64,000 bases of DNA from Pseudoxanthomonas beigongshangi (GTDB lineage: Bacteria > Pseudomonadota > Gammaproteobacteria > Xanthomonadales > Xanthomonadaceae), in contig NZ_JADHDV010000008.1 in assembly GCF_016820515.1 (NCBI RefSeq), positions 1 through 64,000 of the forward strand, read 5' to 3'. This document shows positions 51,125 to 60,271 of the stretch, piece after piece. Every line of letters begins with the position of its first letter. Positions within the stretch are counted from its first letter, which is position 1. A program made the translations under genes and the position numbers. Under the pieces are notes generated by a model. It saw only the letters and a list, made by a program, of their open reading frames with translations, made no database searches and had not been told where the DNA came from.

Positions 51125-53041
51125 ATGCAATCTTGGCGGGACCGGACGACGGCATTCCTACCGCGCCTGCTGGTGGCGACCCATGATTTGTTCATGGTGT
51201 GGCTGTGCTGGCAACTGCTGCACTTCGTGCGCTACGCCATGCTGCCCCAGTCGCCGGGTTATCCCCTCTGGTCGAACGAAATCGCCATCGTGGTCGCTGG
51301 CCAGGGGCTGGTGTTCTGGTGGATGGGTCTCTATCGGGGGCTGTGGCGCTTCGCCAGCCTGCCGGATCTCTGGAACATCGTGAAGGCGAGCGGCCTGGGC
51401 TTCCTGGCCATCGTCGTCGGACTGTTCTTCTACAACCGCTTCGGCTCCCTGCCACGGGCGGTGCTGGCGTTCTATCCGTTCGCGCTGGTGGCTTTCCTGG
51501 GCTTGCCGCGCCTGCTGTATCGGGCCTGGAAGGACCTGCAGACCAGCCGGCTGCATGAGAATGCATCGCGCGTGCTCGTCCTTGGCGCAGGCCGGGCGGG
51601 CGAGGCGCTGGTCCGGGAACTGCGCAGGACCGGCGTCTACCAGCCGATCGGCTTCCTGGACGACGCGGTCAAGCTGCACGGCTCCAAGCTGTTGGGGGTG
51701 CCCGTGCTGGGCAGCCTGGACCAGGCCGCCAGCGTCGCCCGCGAGAGCGCGGCGCGGATGCTGGTCATCGCGATGCCGTCGCTGGATGCGCCGAGCATGC
51801 AGCGGGTTGTCGCCATTTGTGAAAGTACCGGCCTGCCGTTCCGCATGGTGCCGAGGCTGATCAATGTCCTCGAGGGACATGCCATGCCGGGCGACCTCAA
51901 GGAGGTGGCCATCGAGGACCTGCTGGGCCGGAAATCGGTGACTCCGGACTGGAAGCTGATCCGTGGCTGGCTGGGGGGTCGGACCGTCCTGGTGACGGGC
52001 GCCGGCGGTTCGATCGGCTCCGAACTGTGCCGGCAATGCGCGCGCCATGGTGCCCAGCGCATCGCCCTGCTCGAAATCGACGAACTGGCCCTGATCACCA
52101 TCCAGGCCGATCTGCGACGGGCGTTTCCGGATCTGGAGGTCCTTCCCGTGCTGGGCAACTGCGGAGATCCCGCGGTTGTCGAACACGCGCTGGCGCTGGC
52201 CGAGCCGGATGCGGTCTTCCACGCCGCGGCCTACAAGCAGGTGCCGCTGCTGGAACAGCATCTGCGCGAAGCGGTAGGCAACAACGTGCTGGCCACCGAT
52301 ATGGTGGCCAAGGCCTGCCGTCGCAGCGGGGTAGGGACGTTCGTCCTGATCTCCACCGACAAGGCGGTGGATCCGGTCAACGTGCTGGGGGCGACCAAGC
52401 GGCTCGCCGAGATGGTTTGCCAGGCCACGGACGATGGCCATGCCAGCGGGACCCGGTTCGTCACCGTCCGCTTCGGCAACGTGCTGGATTCCGCCGGCAG
52501 CGTGGTTCCCCTGTTCCGCGAGCAGATCCGCAAGGGTGGGCCGGTGACGGTGACCGACCCGGAAGTGACCCGTTACTTCATGACGATTCCGGAGGCCAGC
52601 CAGTTGATCCTGCAGGCGGCCGCCGGCGCGGCGCATGCCGCCATCTATACGCTGGACATGGGCGAGGCCGTGCCCATCCGGCTGCTGGCCGAGCAGATGA
52701 TCCGGTTGGCGGGCAAGCAGCCGGGCCGCGACATCGCCATCGTCTATACCGGCCTGCGTCCGGGCGAGAAGCTGCACGAGAACCTCTTCCACGCGGACGA
52801 GGCCTACCGGCCGACCTCCCATTCCAAGATCATGCAGGCCGAGGCGCGCACCGTGTCGGCCGATTTCATCGAACTGGCGTTGCAGCGCCTGCGGGCCGCC
52901 TATGGCCGCTACGATGTCGACGAGATGCAGGAGATCCTGCGCATCGCGGTACCCGAGTTCTCGCCGCTTGAACAATCTCTTGAACCCGCTTCGGCTACCA
53001 TCGTGACCTTCCCCGCTCGAGAAGCCCGCAGGACCCGATGA
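51125..53041 (+). CDS. WbpM/CapD-like nucleotide-sugar 4,6-dehydratase
   Basis: A 638-residue inner-membrane enzyme. Four hydrophobic helices (about residues 10-125) precede a CoA-binding-like Rossmann domain (VLVLGAGRAGEALVREL, from 150) and the catalytic SDR domain (VTGAGGSIGSE, 291-300). AAAYKQVPLLE and STDKAVDPVNVLGATKR hold the active-site residues. Members convert UDP-GlcNAc to a 4-keto-6-deoxy sugar such as the QuiNAc/FucNAc precursor. The ATG at 51125 follows GGGAGGAG. The stop overlaps the galU start. Together with the preceding transferase, the domain content indicates O-antigen initiation. Confidence 0.93.
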   Translation: MQSWRDRTTAFLPRLLVATHDLFMVWLCWQLLHFVRYAMLPQSPGYPLWSNEIAIVVAGQGLVFWWMGLYRGLWRFASLPDLWNIVKASGLGFLAIVVGLFFYNRFGSLPRAVLAFYPFALVAFLGLPRLLYRAWKDLQTSRLHENASRVLVLGAGRAGEALVRELRRTGVYQPIGFLDDAVKLHGSKLLGVPVLGSLDQAASVARESAARMLVIAMPSLDAPSMQRVVAICESTGLPFRMVPRLINVLEGHAMPGDLKEVAIEDLLGRKSVTPDWKLIRGWLGGRTVLVTGAGGSIGSELCRQCARHGAQRIALLEIDELALITIQADLRRAFPDLEVLPVLGNCGDPAVVEHALALAEPDAVFHAAAYKQVPLLEQHLREAVGNNVLATDMVAKACRRSGVGTFVLISTDKAVDPVNVLGATKRLAEMVCQATDDGHASGTRFVTVRFGNVLDSAGSVVPLFREQIRKGGPVTVTDPEVTRYFMTIPEASQLILQAAAGAAHAAIYTLDMGEAVPIRLLAEQMIRLAGKQPGRDIAIVYTGLRPGEKLHENLFHADEAYRPTSHSKIMQAEARTVSADFIELALQRLRAAYGRYDVDEMQEILRIAVPEFSPLEQSLEPASATIVTFPAREARRTR

Positions 53042-53937
53042 CCGGACGCATCCGCAAGGCCGTATTTCCCGTTGCAGGCCTGGGAACCCGTTTTCTTCCC
53101 GCCACCAAGACCGTTCCCAAGGAAATGCTGCCGATCATTGATCGGCCGCTGATCCAGTACGCCGTCGATGAAGCTATCGAAGCGGGCTGCGACACCCTGA
53201 TCTTCGTCACCAACCGCTACAAGCACGCGGTGGCCGACTACTTCGACAAGGCTTACGAACTGGAGCAGAAGCTGGAGCGTGCCGGCAAGCACGAGCAGCT
53301 CGAACTGGTCCGGAATGTGCTGCCCGAGGGCGTGCGCGCCGTATTCGTCACCCAGGCCGAAGCATTGGGACTTGGCCACGCGGTGCTGTGCGCCAAGCCC
53401 ATCGTGGGCAACGAACCATTCGCGGTCCTGCTGCCCGACGACCTCATCTGGAACCGGGGCGCGGGCGCGCTGAAACAGATGGCCGATGCCGCCGAGGCGA
53501 CCGGCGCCAGCATGATTGCGGTGCAGGACGTGGCCCGCGAACAGACCGGCAGCTATGGCATCGTCGCCACGGATGCGTTCTCGGGCCGATCCGGCCGGAT
53601 CAACGCCATCGTCGAAAAGCCCAAGCCCGAGGTCGCACCGAGCACGCTGGCGGTGGTGGGGCGCTACGTTCTTGATGGCGGGATTTTCGACCTGCTGGAG
53701 AACACCACGCCGGGAGCCGGCGGGGAAATCCAGCTGACCGACGCCATCGCGACCCTGCTCGCGCAGAAGCCGGTCCATGCCTACCGTTTCCAGGGCACGC
53801 GCTTCGACTGCGGTACCCACATCGGCCTCATCGAGGCCACCATCCGCTATGCGCTGGATCATGAAAAGCTGAGCGATGCGGCGCGCAGCATGATGCAGGA
53901 TGCGCTGAGCGAACTGGGCGTGACCGATCTGGAGTAG
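53038..53937 (+). CDS. galU: UTP-glucose-1-phosphate uridylyltransferase
   Basis: A 299-residue nucleotidyltransferase making UDP-glucose from UTP and glucose-1-phosphate. The signature GLGTRFLPATKTVPKEMLPIIDRPLIQYAVDEA, the VLLPDDLI metal site, SYGIVATDAF, VEKPKPEVAPS and GEIQLTDAI are all present. It supplies UDP-glucose for LPS core, exopolysaccharide and galactose metabolism. It overlaps the preceding dehydratase by four bases, and a terminator follows. Confidence 0.96.
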   Translation: MTGRIRKAVFPVAGLGTRFLPATKTVPKEMLPIIDRPLIQYAVDEAIEAGCDTLIFVTNRYKHAVADYFDKAYELEQKLERAGKHEQLELVRNVLPEGVRAVFVTQAEALGLGHAVLCAKPIVGNEPFAVLLPDDLIWNRGAGALKQMADAAEATGASMIAVQDVAREQTGSYGIVATDAFSGRSGRINAIVEKPKPEVAPSTLAVVGRYVLDGGIFDLLENTTPGAGGEIQLTDAIATLLAQKPVHAYRFQGTRFDCGTHIGLIEATIRYALDHEKLSDAARSMMQDALSELGVTDLE

Positions 53938-53969
53938 GGCGCGGGTGGACGCCTGAAACACGGACAAAA

Positions 53970-53993
53970 GAATGGCGCCTGATGGCGCCATTC
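53970..53993. terminator. Bidirectional terminator between galU and fadA
   Basis: GAATGGCGCC and GGCGCCATTC form a 10-bp stem around TGAT. CCTCTTTT follows on the plus strand and TTTTGTCC on the minus strand, so it serves the converging galU and thiolase genes. Confidence 0.88.
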
Positions 53994-54022
53994 CTCTTTT
54001 CGGCAGTAGCGGAGCCGGGGCG

Positions 54023-55225
54023 TCAGAGCGACTCGAAGATGCCGGCGGCGCCCATGCCGGTGCCGATGCACATCGTTACCATGCCGTACTTCTGCTGGCG
54101 ACGGCGCAGGCCATGGACGATGGTGGCCGTGCGGACGGCACCGGTCGCGCCCAGCGGATGACCCAGCGCGATGGCGCCGCCCAGCGGGTTGATCTTGGCC
54201 GGGTCGAGTTCACTGTCGCGGATGACCGCAAGCGCCTGCGCGGCGAAGGCTTCATTGAGCTCGATCCAGTCCAGTTGATCCTTGCTCAGGCCGGCCTGCT
54301 TCAGCGCCTTCGGAATCGCGGCGATCGGGCCGATACCCATCACTTCCGGACGCACGCCGGCAACCGAGAAGCTGACGAAGCGCGCCAGCGGCGTCAGCCC
54401 GTAGTCCTTGATCGCCTGTTCGGAAGCGAGCAGCACCGCGCCGGCGCCATCGCTCATCTGCGAGGAGTTGCCGGCGGTCACGCTGCCGCCGAACTGGCCG
54501 TTGCGGAACACCGGGCGCAGCTTGGCCAGGCCTTCCAGCGAGGTGTCCGCGCGCGGGCCCTCGTCGTTCTCGACCAGCAGCTTCTTCAGCCGAATGGTGT
54601 TGCCCGCCAGATCCGGCAGGTGCGAAAGGACCTCATAGGGCGAGATCTCGCTCTTGAATTCGCCCGCGGCGATGGCCGCCAGCGCTTTCTGGTGGGAGGC
54701 GAGGGCGAAGGCATCCTGTTCTTCGCGCGAGACCTTCCATTCCTCCGCGACCTTCTCCGCGGTGATGCCCATGCCATAGGCGATGGCGACGTGGTCGTCC
54801 TTGAACACCGACGGCGACAGCGCGACCTTGTTGCCCATCATCGGCACCATCGACATCGACTCGGTGCCGCCTGCCAGCATCAGGTCGGCGTTGCCCAGCC
54901 GGATCTGGTCGGCGGCCATCGCCACTGCCTGCAGGCCGGACGAGCAGAAACGGTTGATGGTCTGCGCGGCGATGGTGTTGGGGAGGCCGGCCAGCAGCAC
55001 GCCGATGCGGGCCACGTTCATGCCTTGCTCGCCTTCCGGCATCGCGCAGCCGATGATGGCGTCATCAATGCGGTTGACGTCGATGCCCGGCGCCTGCGCG
55101 ATGACCGACTTCAGCACATGCGCGAGCATGTCGTCGGGACGGGTATTGCGGAACACGCCCTTGGGTGCCTTGCCGACCGGGGTGCGGGTGGCGGCGACGA
55201 TGTAGGCGTCCTGGATTTGCTTCAT
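54023..55225 (-). CDS. fadA: Acetyl-CoA C-acyltransferase (3-ketoacyl-CoA thiolase)
   Basis: A 400-residue thiolase of the FadA/FadI type, cleaving 3-ketoacyl-CoA with CoA in beta-oxidation. The nucleophile lies in NRFCSSGLQAVAMAADQI (C about 93). The other active-site blocks are NEAFAAQALAV, GGAIALGHPLGATGA with the catalytic histidine, and the second cysteine in MCIGTGMGAAGIFE. It is downstream of the multifunctional enzyme gene, with 138 bp of repeat-containing intergenic sequence between. Whether FadA or FadI naming is best depends on phylogeny. Confidence 0.92.
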   Translation of the reverse strand: MKQIQDAYIVAATRTPVGKAPKGVFRNTRPDDMLAHVLKSVIAQAPGIDVNRIDDAIIGCAMPEGEQGMNVARIGVLLAGLPNTIAAQTINRFCSSGLQAVAMAADQIRLGNADLMLAGGTESMSMVPMMGNKVALSPSVFKDDHVAIAYGMGITAEKVAEEWKVSREEQDAFALASHQKALAAIAAGEFKSEISPYEVLSHLPDLAGNTIRLKKLLVENDEGPRADTSLEGLAKLRPVFRNGQFGGSVTAGNSSQMSDGAGAVLLASEQAIKDYGLTPLARFVSFSVAGVRPEVMGIGPIAAIPKALKQAGLSKDQLDWIELNEAFAAQALAVIRDSELDPAKINPLGGAIALGHPLGATGAVRTATIVHGLRRRQQKYGMVTMCIGTGMGAAGIFESL

Positions 55226-55242
55226 GGCTTTCTCCGAGAGCC

Positions 55243-55365
55243 GGGATTGGGGATTCGGGATTGGGGATTCGTAACGCCCCGTGCCCGGCCTTCCCGGCGA
55301 TGATGGAATTTCGAAGGGAAGGGAATCCGCTTTGCACGAATCCCCAATCCCGAATCACGAATCTC
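55243..55365. repeat. Inverted pair of GGGATTSGKGATTCG-type repeats
   Basis: The left arm (55243-55272) is two tandem copies of a 15-base unit, GGGATTGGGGATTCG. The right arm (55336-55365) is the reverse complement with 27 of 30 positions matching. About 63 bp separate the arms. The right arm runs up to the stop codon of the FadN-type gene. Similar 'GATTCGGGATTGGGGATTCG' units are common between genes in Xanthomonadaceae. It could fold into a long hairpin in the mRNA between the two beta-oxidation genes. Confidence 0.75.
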
Positions 55366-57736
55366 AGTTCCTAAGCGGCTTGCCGGTCTTCAGCATGTGC
55401 GCGATGCGGGCTTGGGTCTTTTCCTGCTGGGCCAGTTCGACGAAATGCTTGCGCTCAAGCGCCAGCAGCCATTCCTCGTCGACCAGCGCGCCGCGATCCA
55501 CTTCGCCGCCGCACAGCACGGTGGCGATGCGGGTGGCGATTTCATAGTCGTATTCGCTGATGAAACGGCCTTCCAGCATGTTGACCAGCAGCATCTTGAA
55601 CGTGGCGATGCCGACGTCGCCGGCGACCTGGATGCGGCGTGCCGGCAGCGGCGGACGATAGCCGCTCTCGGCCAGTGCCAGCACCTGCTGCTTGGCGATA
55701 TGCAACTGCTCGTAGGCGTTGAACACGACAAGGTCGTTCGCCCGCATGAGGCCCAGTTCCTTGGCTTCGACGGCTGAAGCCGAGACCTTGGCCATGGCCA
55801 CCGTCTCGAACGTGCGCTTGAGTTCGGCGAACACGTCTCCGCCCGGTCCGGCCGCCTGCGAGGCGCGTACCGCGATTTCCTTCAGGCCGCCGCCGGCAGG
55901 CAGCAGGCCCACGCCCGCTTCGACCAGGCCGATGTAGCTTTCCAGTGTAGCCACGGTGCGGGCGCTGTGCATCTGGAACTCGCAGCCACCGCCCAGCGCC
56001 AGGCCGCGCACCGCGGCCACGACCGGCACCAGCGAGTACTTGATGCGCTGGCTGGTGGCCTGGAAGTTGGCGACCATGGCCTCGAACTCGGCAATCTTCC
56101 CGGCCTGCAGGGCGCCGAGCGCTCCGGCCAGATCGGCACCGGCGGAGAAAGGCTCCTTCGGTTGCCAGATCACCAGGCCCTTGAACTTCTGCTCGGCGAT
56201 GGCCACGGCCTGCTGCACGCCTTCCAGCACGGCATCGGACACGGTGTTCATCTTGGTCTTGAAGCTGACCACGCCCACGCCGTCGCCATCGGTCCACAGG
56301 CGCACGCCGTCGTTCTCGAACACCGTCTCGCCCCTCGGGAAGGATTCGCCCAGCAGCGGGTCCGGGAAGCGCTGGCGGCGATACACCGGCAGCGCCGAAC
56401 GCGGCAGTTTGGCGTTGCGCGCCGGGCTGTAGCTGCCGTCGGCGGCATGCACGCCTTCGCGACCATCGAATACCCAGTCCGGCAGCGGCGCATTGCTCAT
56501 GCTCTTGCCGGCAACGATGTCGTCGGCGATCCACTGGGCGACCTGCTTCCAGCCGGCGGCCTGCCAGGTCTCGAACGGACCCAGCGACCAGCCGTAGCCC
56601 CAGCGGATGGCCAGGTCGACGTCGCGTGCGGTTTCGGCGATGTCGGCCAGGTGGAAGGCGCTGTAATGGAACAGGTCGCGGAACACGGCCCACAGGAACT
56701 GTGCCTGCGGATGCTGGCTCTCGCGCAAGCGGGCGAACTTCTCGGCCGGGTTCTTCAGCTTGAGGATCTCGACCACCTCCGGTGCCGCGGCACGGTCGGC
56801 GGGACGGTAGTCCTGCTTTTGCAGATCCAGCACCACGATGTCCTTGCCGACCTTGCGGAAGATGCCGGCCCCGGCCTTCTGGCCGAGCGCGCCCTTGGCG
56901 ATCAGCGCATCCAGCCATGCCGGCGACTTGAAGTAGGCGTGCCAGGGATCCTCGGGGAGGGTATCGGCCATGGTCTTGATGACGTGGGCCATCGTGTCCA
57001 GGCCGACCACATCGGAGGTCCGGTAGGTGGCCGACTTGGGGCGACCGACGAGCGGCCCGGTCAGGCCGTCGACTTCATCGAAGCCCAGGCCGAACTGCTG
57101 GGTGTGGTGGATGGTGGCCAGGATCGAGAACACGCCGATGCGGTTGCCGATGAAGTTCGGGGTGTCCTTGGCGTAGACCACGCCCTTGCCCAGGGTGGTG
57201 GTCAGGAAGGTTTCCAGGCCTTCCAGCACGGTGCCGTCGGTGGTCCTGGCCGGGATCAGTTCGGCCAGGTGCATGTAGCGCGGCGGGTTGAAGAAATGCA
57301 CGCCGCAGAAACGATGGCGAAGTTGTTCCGGCAGTACTTCGGCCAGCTTGTTGATGCCCAGGCCCGAGGTGTTGCTCGCCAGCACCGTGTGCTCGGCGAC
57401 GAACGGGGCGATTTTCTTGTAGAGGTCCTGCTTCCAGTCCATCCGTTCGGCGATGGCCTCGATGATCAGGTCGCAGTCCTTCAGCTGGTCCAGCCCGGTA
57501 TCGTAATTGGCCGGGCTGATCGCCTCGGCCAGCGTCTTGCTGGCGAGCGGGGCGGGGCTCAGCTTGCCCAGGTTGGCGATGGCCTTGAGGACAACACCGT
57601 CGGGGTGGCCTTCCTTCGCGGCCAGGTCGAACAGCACCGTATCGACGCCGGCGTTGGTCAGGTGGGCGGCGATCTGCGCGCCCATCACGCCGGCACCAAG
57701 CACGGCCGCCTTGCGCACAAGCAATGGATTGGACAT
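55364..57736 (-). CDS. FadN-type 3-hydroxyacyl-CoA dehydrogenase / enoyl-CoA hydratase
   Basis: A 790-residue multifunctional beta-oxidation enzyme. The order is reversed compared with FadB. The NAD-binding hydroxyacyl-CoA dehydrogenase domains come first (AAVLGAGVMGAQIAAHL near residue 11, then NTSGLGINKLAEVLP, HFFNPPRYMHLAELIP and NFIGNRIGVFSIL). The crotonase domain is at the C-terminus (SAGADLAGALG oxyanion loop and LALGGGCEFQMHSARTVA, with the Glu-containing GLVEAGVGLLPAGGG). This architecture is that of FadN and FadE-like fused enzymes. It forms a trifunctional system with the downstream thiolase. It follows the TetR gene by 26 bp. Confidence 0.92.
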   Translation of the reverse strand: MSNPLLVRKAAVLGAGVMGAQIAAHLTNAGVDTVLFDLAAKEGHPDGVVLKAIANLGKLSPAPLASKTLAEAISPANYDTGLDQLKDCDLIIEAIAERMDWKQDLYKKIAPFVAEHTVLASNTSGLGINKLAEVLPEQLRHRFCGVHFFNPPRYMHLAELIPARTTDGTVLEGLETFLTTTLGKGVVYAKDTPNFIGNRIGVFSILATIHHTQQFGLGFDEVDGLTGPLVGRPKSATYRTSDVVGLDTMAHVIKTMADTLPEDPWHAYFKSPAWLDALIAKGALGQKAGAGIFRKVGKDIVVLDLQKQDYRPADRAAAPEVVEILKLKNPAEKFARLRESQHPQAQFLWAVFRDLFHYSAFHLADIAETARDVDLAIRWGYGWSLGPFETWQAAGWKQVAQWIADDIVAGKSMSNAPLPDWVFDGREGVHAADGSYSPARNAKLPRSALPVYRRQRFPDPLLGESFPRGETVFENDGVRLWTDGDGVGVVSFKTKMNTVSDAVLEGVQQAVAIAEQKFKGLVIWQPKEPFSAGADLAGALGALQAGKIAEFEAMVANFQATSQRIKYSLVPVVAAVRGLALGGGCEFQMHSARTVATLESYIGLVEAGVGLLPAGGGLKEIAVRASQAAGPGGDVFAELKRTFETVAMAKVSASAVEAKELGLMRANDLVVFNAYEQLHIAKQQVLALAESGYRPPLPARRIQVAGDVGIATFKMLLVNMLEGRFISEYDYEIATRIATVLCGGEVDRGALVDEEWLLALERKHFVELAQQEKTQARIAHMLKTGKPLRN

Positions 57737-57762
57737 TTCGGGAATCCTTGGATGTCAGGGGG

Positions 57763-58395
57763 TTATTTGACGTGGTCGGCGCGCAGGCCGGCCTCGGCGA
57801 AACGGATGAGTTCGCGGGCGGCCCGCTCACGGTGCACCGCCTCGGTGACACCATGGGGACGCTTGATGAGCCCGAAGTCCGCCATGGCATAGGTCAGCGC
57901 GCCGGACAGGAAATCCAGCCGCCAGTACAGCTCTTCCTTGCTCAGGCCGGGCACGCAGCCGGCGATGGCCTTGCCGAACTCGCGCAGGACATGGCCATAG
58001 TGGTCTGACAGGAACTTGCGCAGGCCGTCGTTCTTCTCGGCATAGGCGCGGGCGATGACCCGGACGAAGGCTCCGCCGCCGTGGCGGTCCTGGGCCAGGG
58101 CCAGGGCGGGCTCGACGAACGCGGCCAGGATCGGCTCCAGTTCGCCGGGATGCTGCTCCAGGGCGGCCCGAAGCTGGCCCAGCCGCTGGCCGCTCATTTC
58201 GTCCATGCGTCGCCGGAAGACCTCGTTGACAAGGTTTTCCTTGGAGCCGAAGTGGTAGTTGACGGCGGCGATGTTGACGTCGGCCCGGCTGGTCACCTGC
58301 CGCAGGGAGGTGCCGGCAAAGCCGAACTGGGCGAACAGTTCCTCGGCGGCGCCGAGGATGCGCTCCTTGGTGGAGAAGTGGGGGGTGTTGCCCAT
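57763..58395 (-). CDS. TetR-family repressor, PsrA-like
   Basis: A 210-residue TetR regulator. The helix-turn-helix region TKERILGAAEELFAQFGFAGTSLRQVTSRADVNIAAVNYHFGSKENLVNEVFRRR closely follows the pattern of PsrA, the fatty-acid-responsive repressor of beta-oxidation genes. The C-terminal domain should bind an acyl ligand. I chose the ATG at 58395 over an upstream one at 58416, which would lie inside the operator. It is the first gene of the operon with the FadN-type enzyme and thiolase. The CAAAC-N4-GTTTG operator just upstream fits autoregulation relieved by long-chain fatty acids. Confidence 0.88.
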   Translation of the reverse strand: MGNTPHFSTKERILGAAEELFAQFGFAGTSLRQVTSRADVNIAAVNYHFGSKENLVNEVFRRRMDEMSGQRLGQLRAALEQHPGELEPILAAFVEPALALAQDRHGGGAFVRVIARAYAEKNDGLRKFLSDHYGHVLREFGKAIAGCVPGLSKEELYWRLDFLSGALTYAMADFGLIKRPHGVTEAVHRERAARELIRFAEAGLRADHVK

Positions 58396-58410
58396 GCGGT
58401 CGGTCCTGCT

Positions 58411-58430
58411 AATCAAACGCTTGTTTGATT
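58411..58430. promoter_or_regulatory. PsrA-type operator
   Basis: AATCAAACGCTTGTTTGATT is a perfect 8-bp dyad with a four-base spacer, and its core CAAAC-GCTT-GTTTG matches the published PsrA recognition pattern G/CAAAC(N2-4)GTTTG/C. It lies 15 bases upstream of the TetR start and so controls the repressor-FadN-thiolase operon. Confidence 0.75.
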
Positions 58431-58511
58431 GTCCATCCGCTCACGTATGGTTGTCATGCTGCCTTGCAGCAATCCGGTCTCCGGCCAGGTGCGCAATTGC
58501 GGCCAATACGT

Positions 58512-58566
58512 TAGAATCTCGCTCCGCAATTCAGGCTAAGCCCGTGTTTCGACGCGGGTTTTTTCA
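58512..58566 (+). promoter_or_regulatory. ndk leader: -10 element and terminator-like hairpin
   Basis: TAGAAT at 58512-58517 is a good -10. About 20 bases downstream of the expected start, CCCGTG-TTTCGA-CGCGGG (one G-T pair) is followed by six T (to about 58565), the form of an intrinsic terminator on the plus strand. The ndk ATG lies 46 bases further at 58612. It is either an attenuator for ndk or the end of a very short RNA. No leader peptide is obvious. Confidence 0.5.
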
Positions 58567-58611
58567 TGTTAACCTTGGGCCGAAAGTGGCCCGCCCAACG
58601 GAGAAATCCCC

Positions 58612-59037
58612 ATGGCGCTGGAGCGCACCCTGTCGATCGTCAAGCCCGATGCCGTTGCCAAGAACGTCGTCGGCGAAATCTATGCCCGTTTCGAAAAGGC
58701 CGGTCTCAAGATCGTCGCCGCGAAGATGAAGCACCTGTCGCGTCGCGAGGCCGAAGGTTTCTATGCCGTGCACCGCGAGCGTCCGTTCTTCAACGCGCTG
58801 GTCGAATTCATGATCTCCGGTCCGGTCGCCATCCAGGTGCTGGAAGGCGAGAACGCGGTGCTCAAGCATCGCGAGATCCTCGGCGCCACCAATCCGAAGG
58901 AAGCCGCGCCGGGTACCATCCGCGCCGACTTCGCCGACTCCATCGACGCCAATGCGGCGCACGGTTCGGATTCGGTCGAGAACGCGAACATCGAGATCGC
59001 GTACTTCTTCGCCGCCACCGAAGTGTTCTCGCGCTGA
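58612..59037 (+). CDS. ndk: Nucleoside diphosphate kinase
   Basis: A 141-residue enzyme equilibrating nucleoside triphosphates through a phosphohistidine. The sequence [38 protein letters not shown], the [14 protein letters not shown] block, [21 protein letters not shown] and the active-site [12 protein letters not shown] (catalytic histidine near 117) are all standard. Full length. It is followed by rlmN after 7 bp. Confidence 0.97.
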   Translation: MALERTLSIVKPDAVAKNVVGEIYARFEKAGLKIVAAKMKHLSRREAEGFYAVHRERPFFNALVEFMISGPVAIQVLEGENAVLKHREILGATNPKEAAPGTIRADFADSIDANAAHGSDSVENANIEIAYFFAATEVFSR

Positions 59038-59044
59038 GCCAGCG

Positions 59045-60271
59045 ATGAGCAGCCACGAACTCGCGCCGATTGAACTGAAGCTGGCCGCGGATGCGCAGCC
59101 GGCGGTGAGCGGCGCGGGCGTGTCTGCGAAACAGAACCTGCTGGACCTCGATCGGGACGGCATGGAGCGTTTCTTCGTCGAACAACTCGGCGAGCAGAAG
59201 TTCCGCGCCCACCAGGTGATGAAGTGGATTCATCACCGCTACGTCACCGATTTCGAGCAGATGACCGATCTCGGCAAGAACCTGCGCGCGAAGCTGCAGG
59301 AACATGCCGAGGTCGTCGTCCCCGGCATCGTGTTCGACAAGCCCTCCGCCGACGGCACCCACAAATGGCTGCTGGGCATGGGCGTTGACGGCAAGAATGC
59401 CGTCGAAACGGTCTACATCCCGGACAAGAACCGCGGCACGTTGTGCGTGTCCTCGCAGGTGGGCTGTGGCCTCAACTGCACGTTCTGCTCCACCGCGACC
59501 CAGGGGTTCAACCGCAACCTGACCACCGCCGAGATCATCGGCCAGGTCTGGATTACCGCGCGCCACCTGGGCAACGTGCCGGCGCAGAACCGTCGCCTCA
59601 CCAACGTGGTGATGATGGGCATGGGCGAGCCCCTGCTCAATTTCGACAACGTCGTGCGTGCGATGAACATCATGCGCGACGATCTGGGCTACGGCCTGGC
59701 CAGCAAGCGCGTGACCCTGTCGACGTCCGGACTGGTGCCGATGATCGATCGGCTTTCGACCGAAACCGACGTCTCGCTCGCGGTCTCGCTGCATGCGCCC
59801 AACGATGCGCTGCGCGAGCAGTTGGTGCCGCTCAACCGTAAGTATCCGATCGCTGAATTGATGGCGTCGTGCGCGCGCTACCTGCGGGCCAACAAGAAGC
59901 GCGACTCGGTGACCTTCGAGTACACGCTGATGAAGGGCGTCAACGATCAGCCCGAGCATGCGCGCCAGCTCGCCCAGTTGATGCGCAAGTTCAGCAACGC
60001 GACCCAGCTCAAGGATGCGGGCAAGGTCAACCTGATTCCGTTCAACCCCTTCCCGGGCACGCGCTACGAGCGTTCGGGCGAGGAAGACATCCGCGCCTTC
60101 CAGAAGCTGTTGCTGGACGCGCATGTATTGACCATGGTCCGGCGGACCCGCGGCGACGACATCGATGCGGCCTGCGGACAGCTGAAGGGGCAGGTGATGG
60201 ATCGCACCCGTCGCCAGGCCGAGTTCCGCCGCCAGTTGCAGGAACAGGGCATCGGTGATGCGGCGGCATAA
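59045..60271 (+). CDS. rlmN: 23S rRNA/tRNA adenine-C2 methyltransferase RlmN
   Basis: A 408-residue radical-SAM enzyme making m2A2503 in 23S rRNA and m2A37 in tRNA. The 4Fe-4S cluster motif is CGLNCTFC (C141, C145, C148). A conserved C134 ([11 protein letters not shown]) precedes it, and the methyl-carrying cysteine lies in [12 protein letters not shown] near the C-terminus. [14 protein letters not shown] and [22 protein letters not shown] are typical. The N-terminus is about 20 residues longer than in E. coli, but the ATG at 59045, eight bases after ndk, fits the operon spacing. Confidence 0.95.
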   Translation: MSSHELAPIELKLAADAQPAVSGAGVSAKQNLLDLDRDGMERFFVEQLGEQKFRAHQVMKWIHHRYVTDFEQMTDLGKNLRAKLQEHAEVVVPGIVFDKPSADGTHKWLLGMGVDGKNAVETVYIPDKNRGTLCVSSQVGCGLNCTFCSTATQGFNRNLTTAEIIGQVWITARHLGNVPAQNRRLTNVVMMGMGEPLLNFDNVVRAMNIMRDDLGYGLASKRVTLSTSGLVPMIDRLSTETDVSLAVSLHAPNDALREQLVPLNRKYPIAELMASCARYLRANKKRDSVTFEYTLMKGVNDQPEHARQLAQLMRKFSNATQLKDAGKVNLIPFNPFPGTRYERSGEEDIRAFQKLLLDAHVLTMVRRTRGDDIDAACGQLKGQVMDRTRRQAEFRRQLQEQGIGDAAA

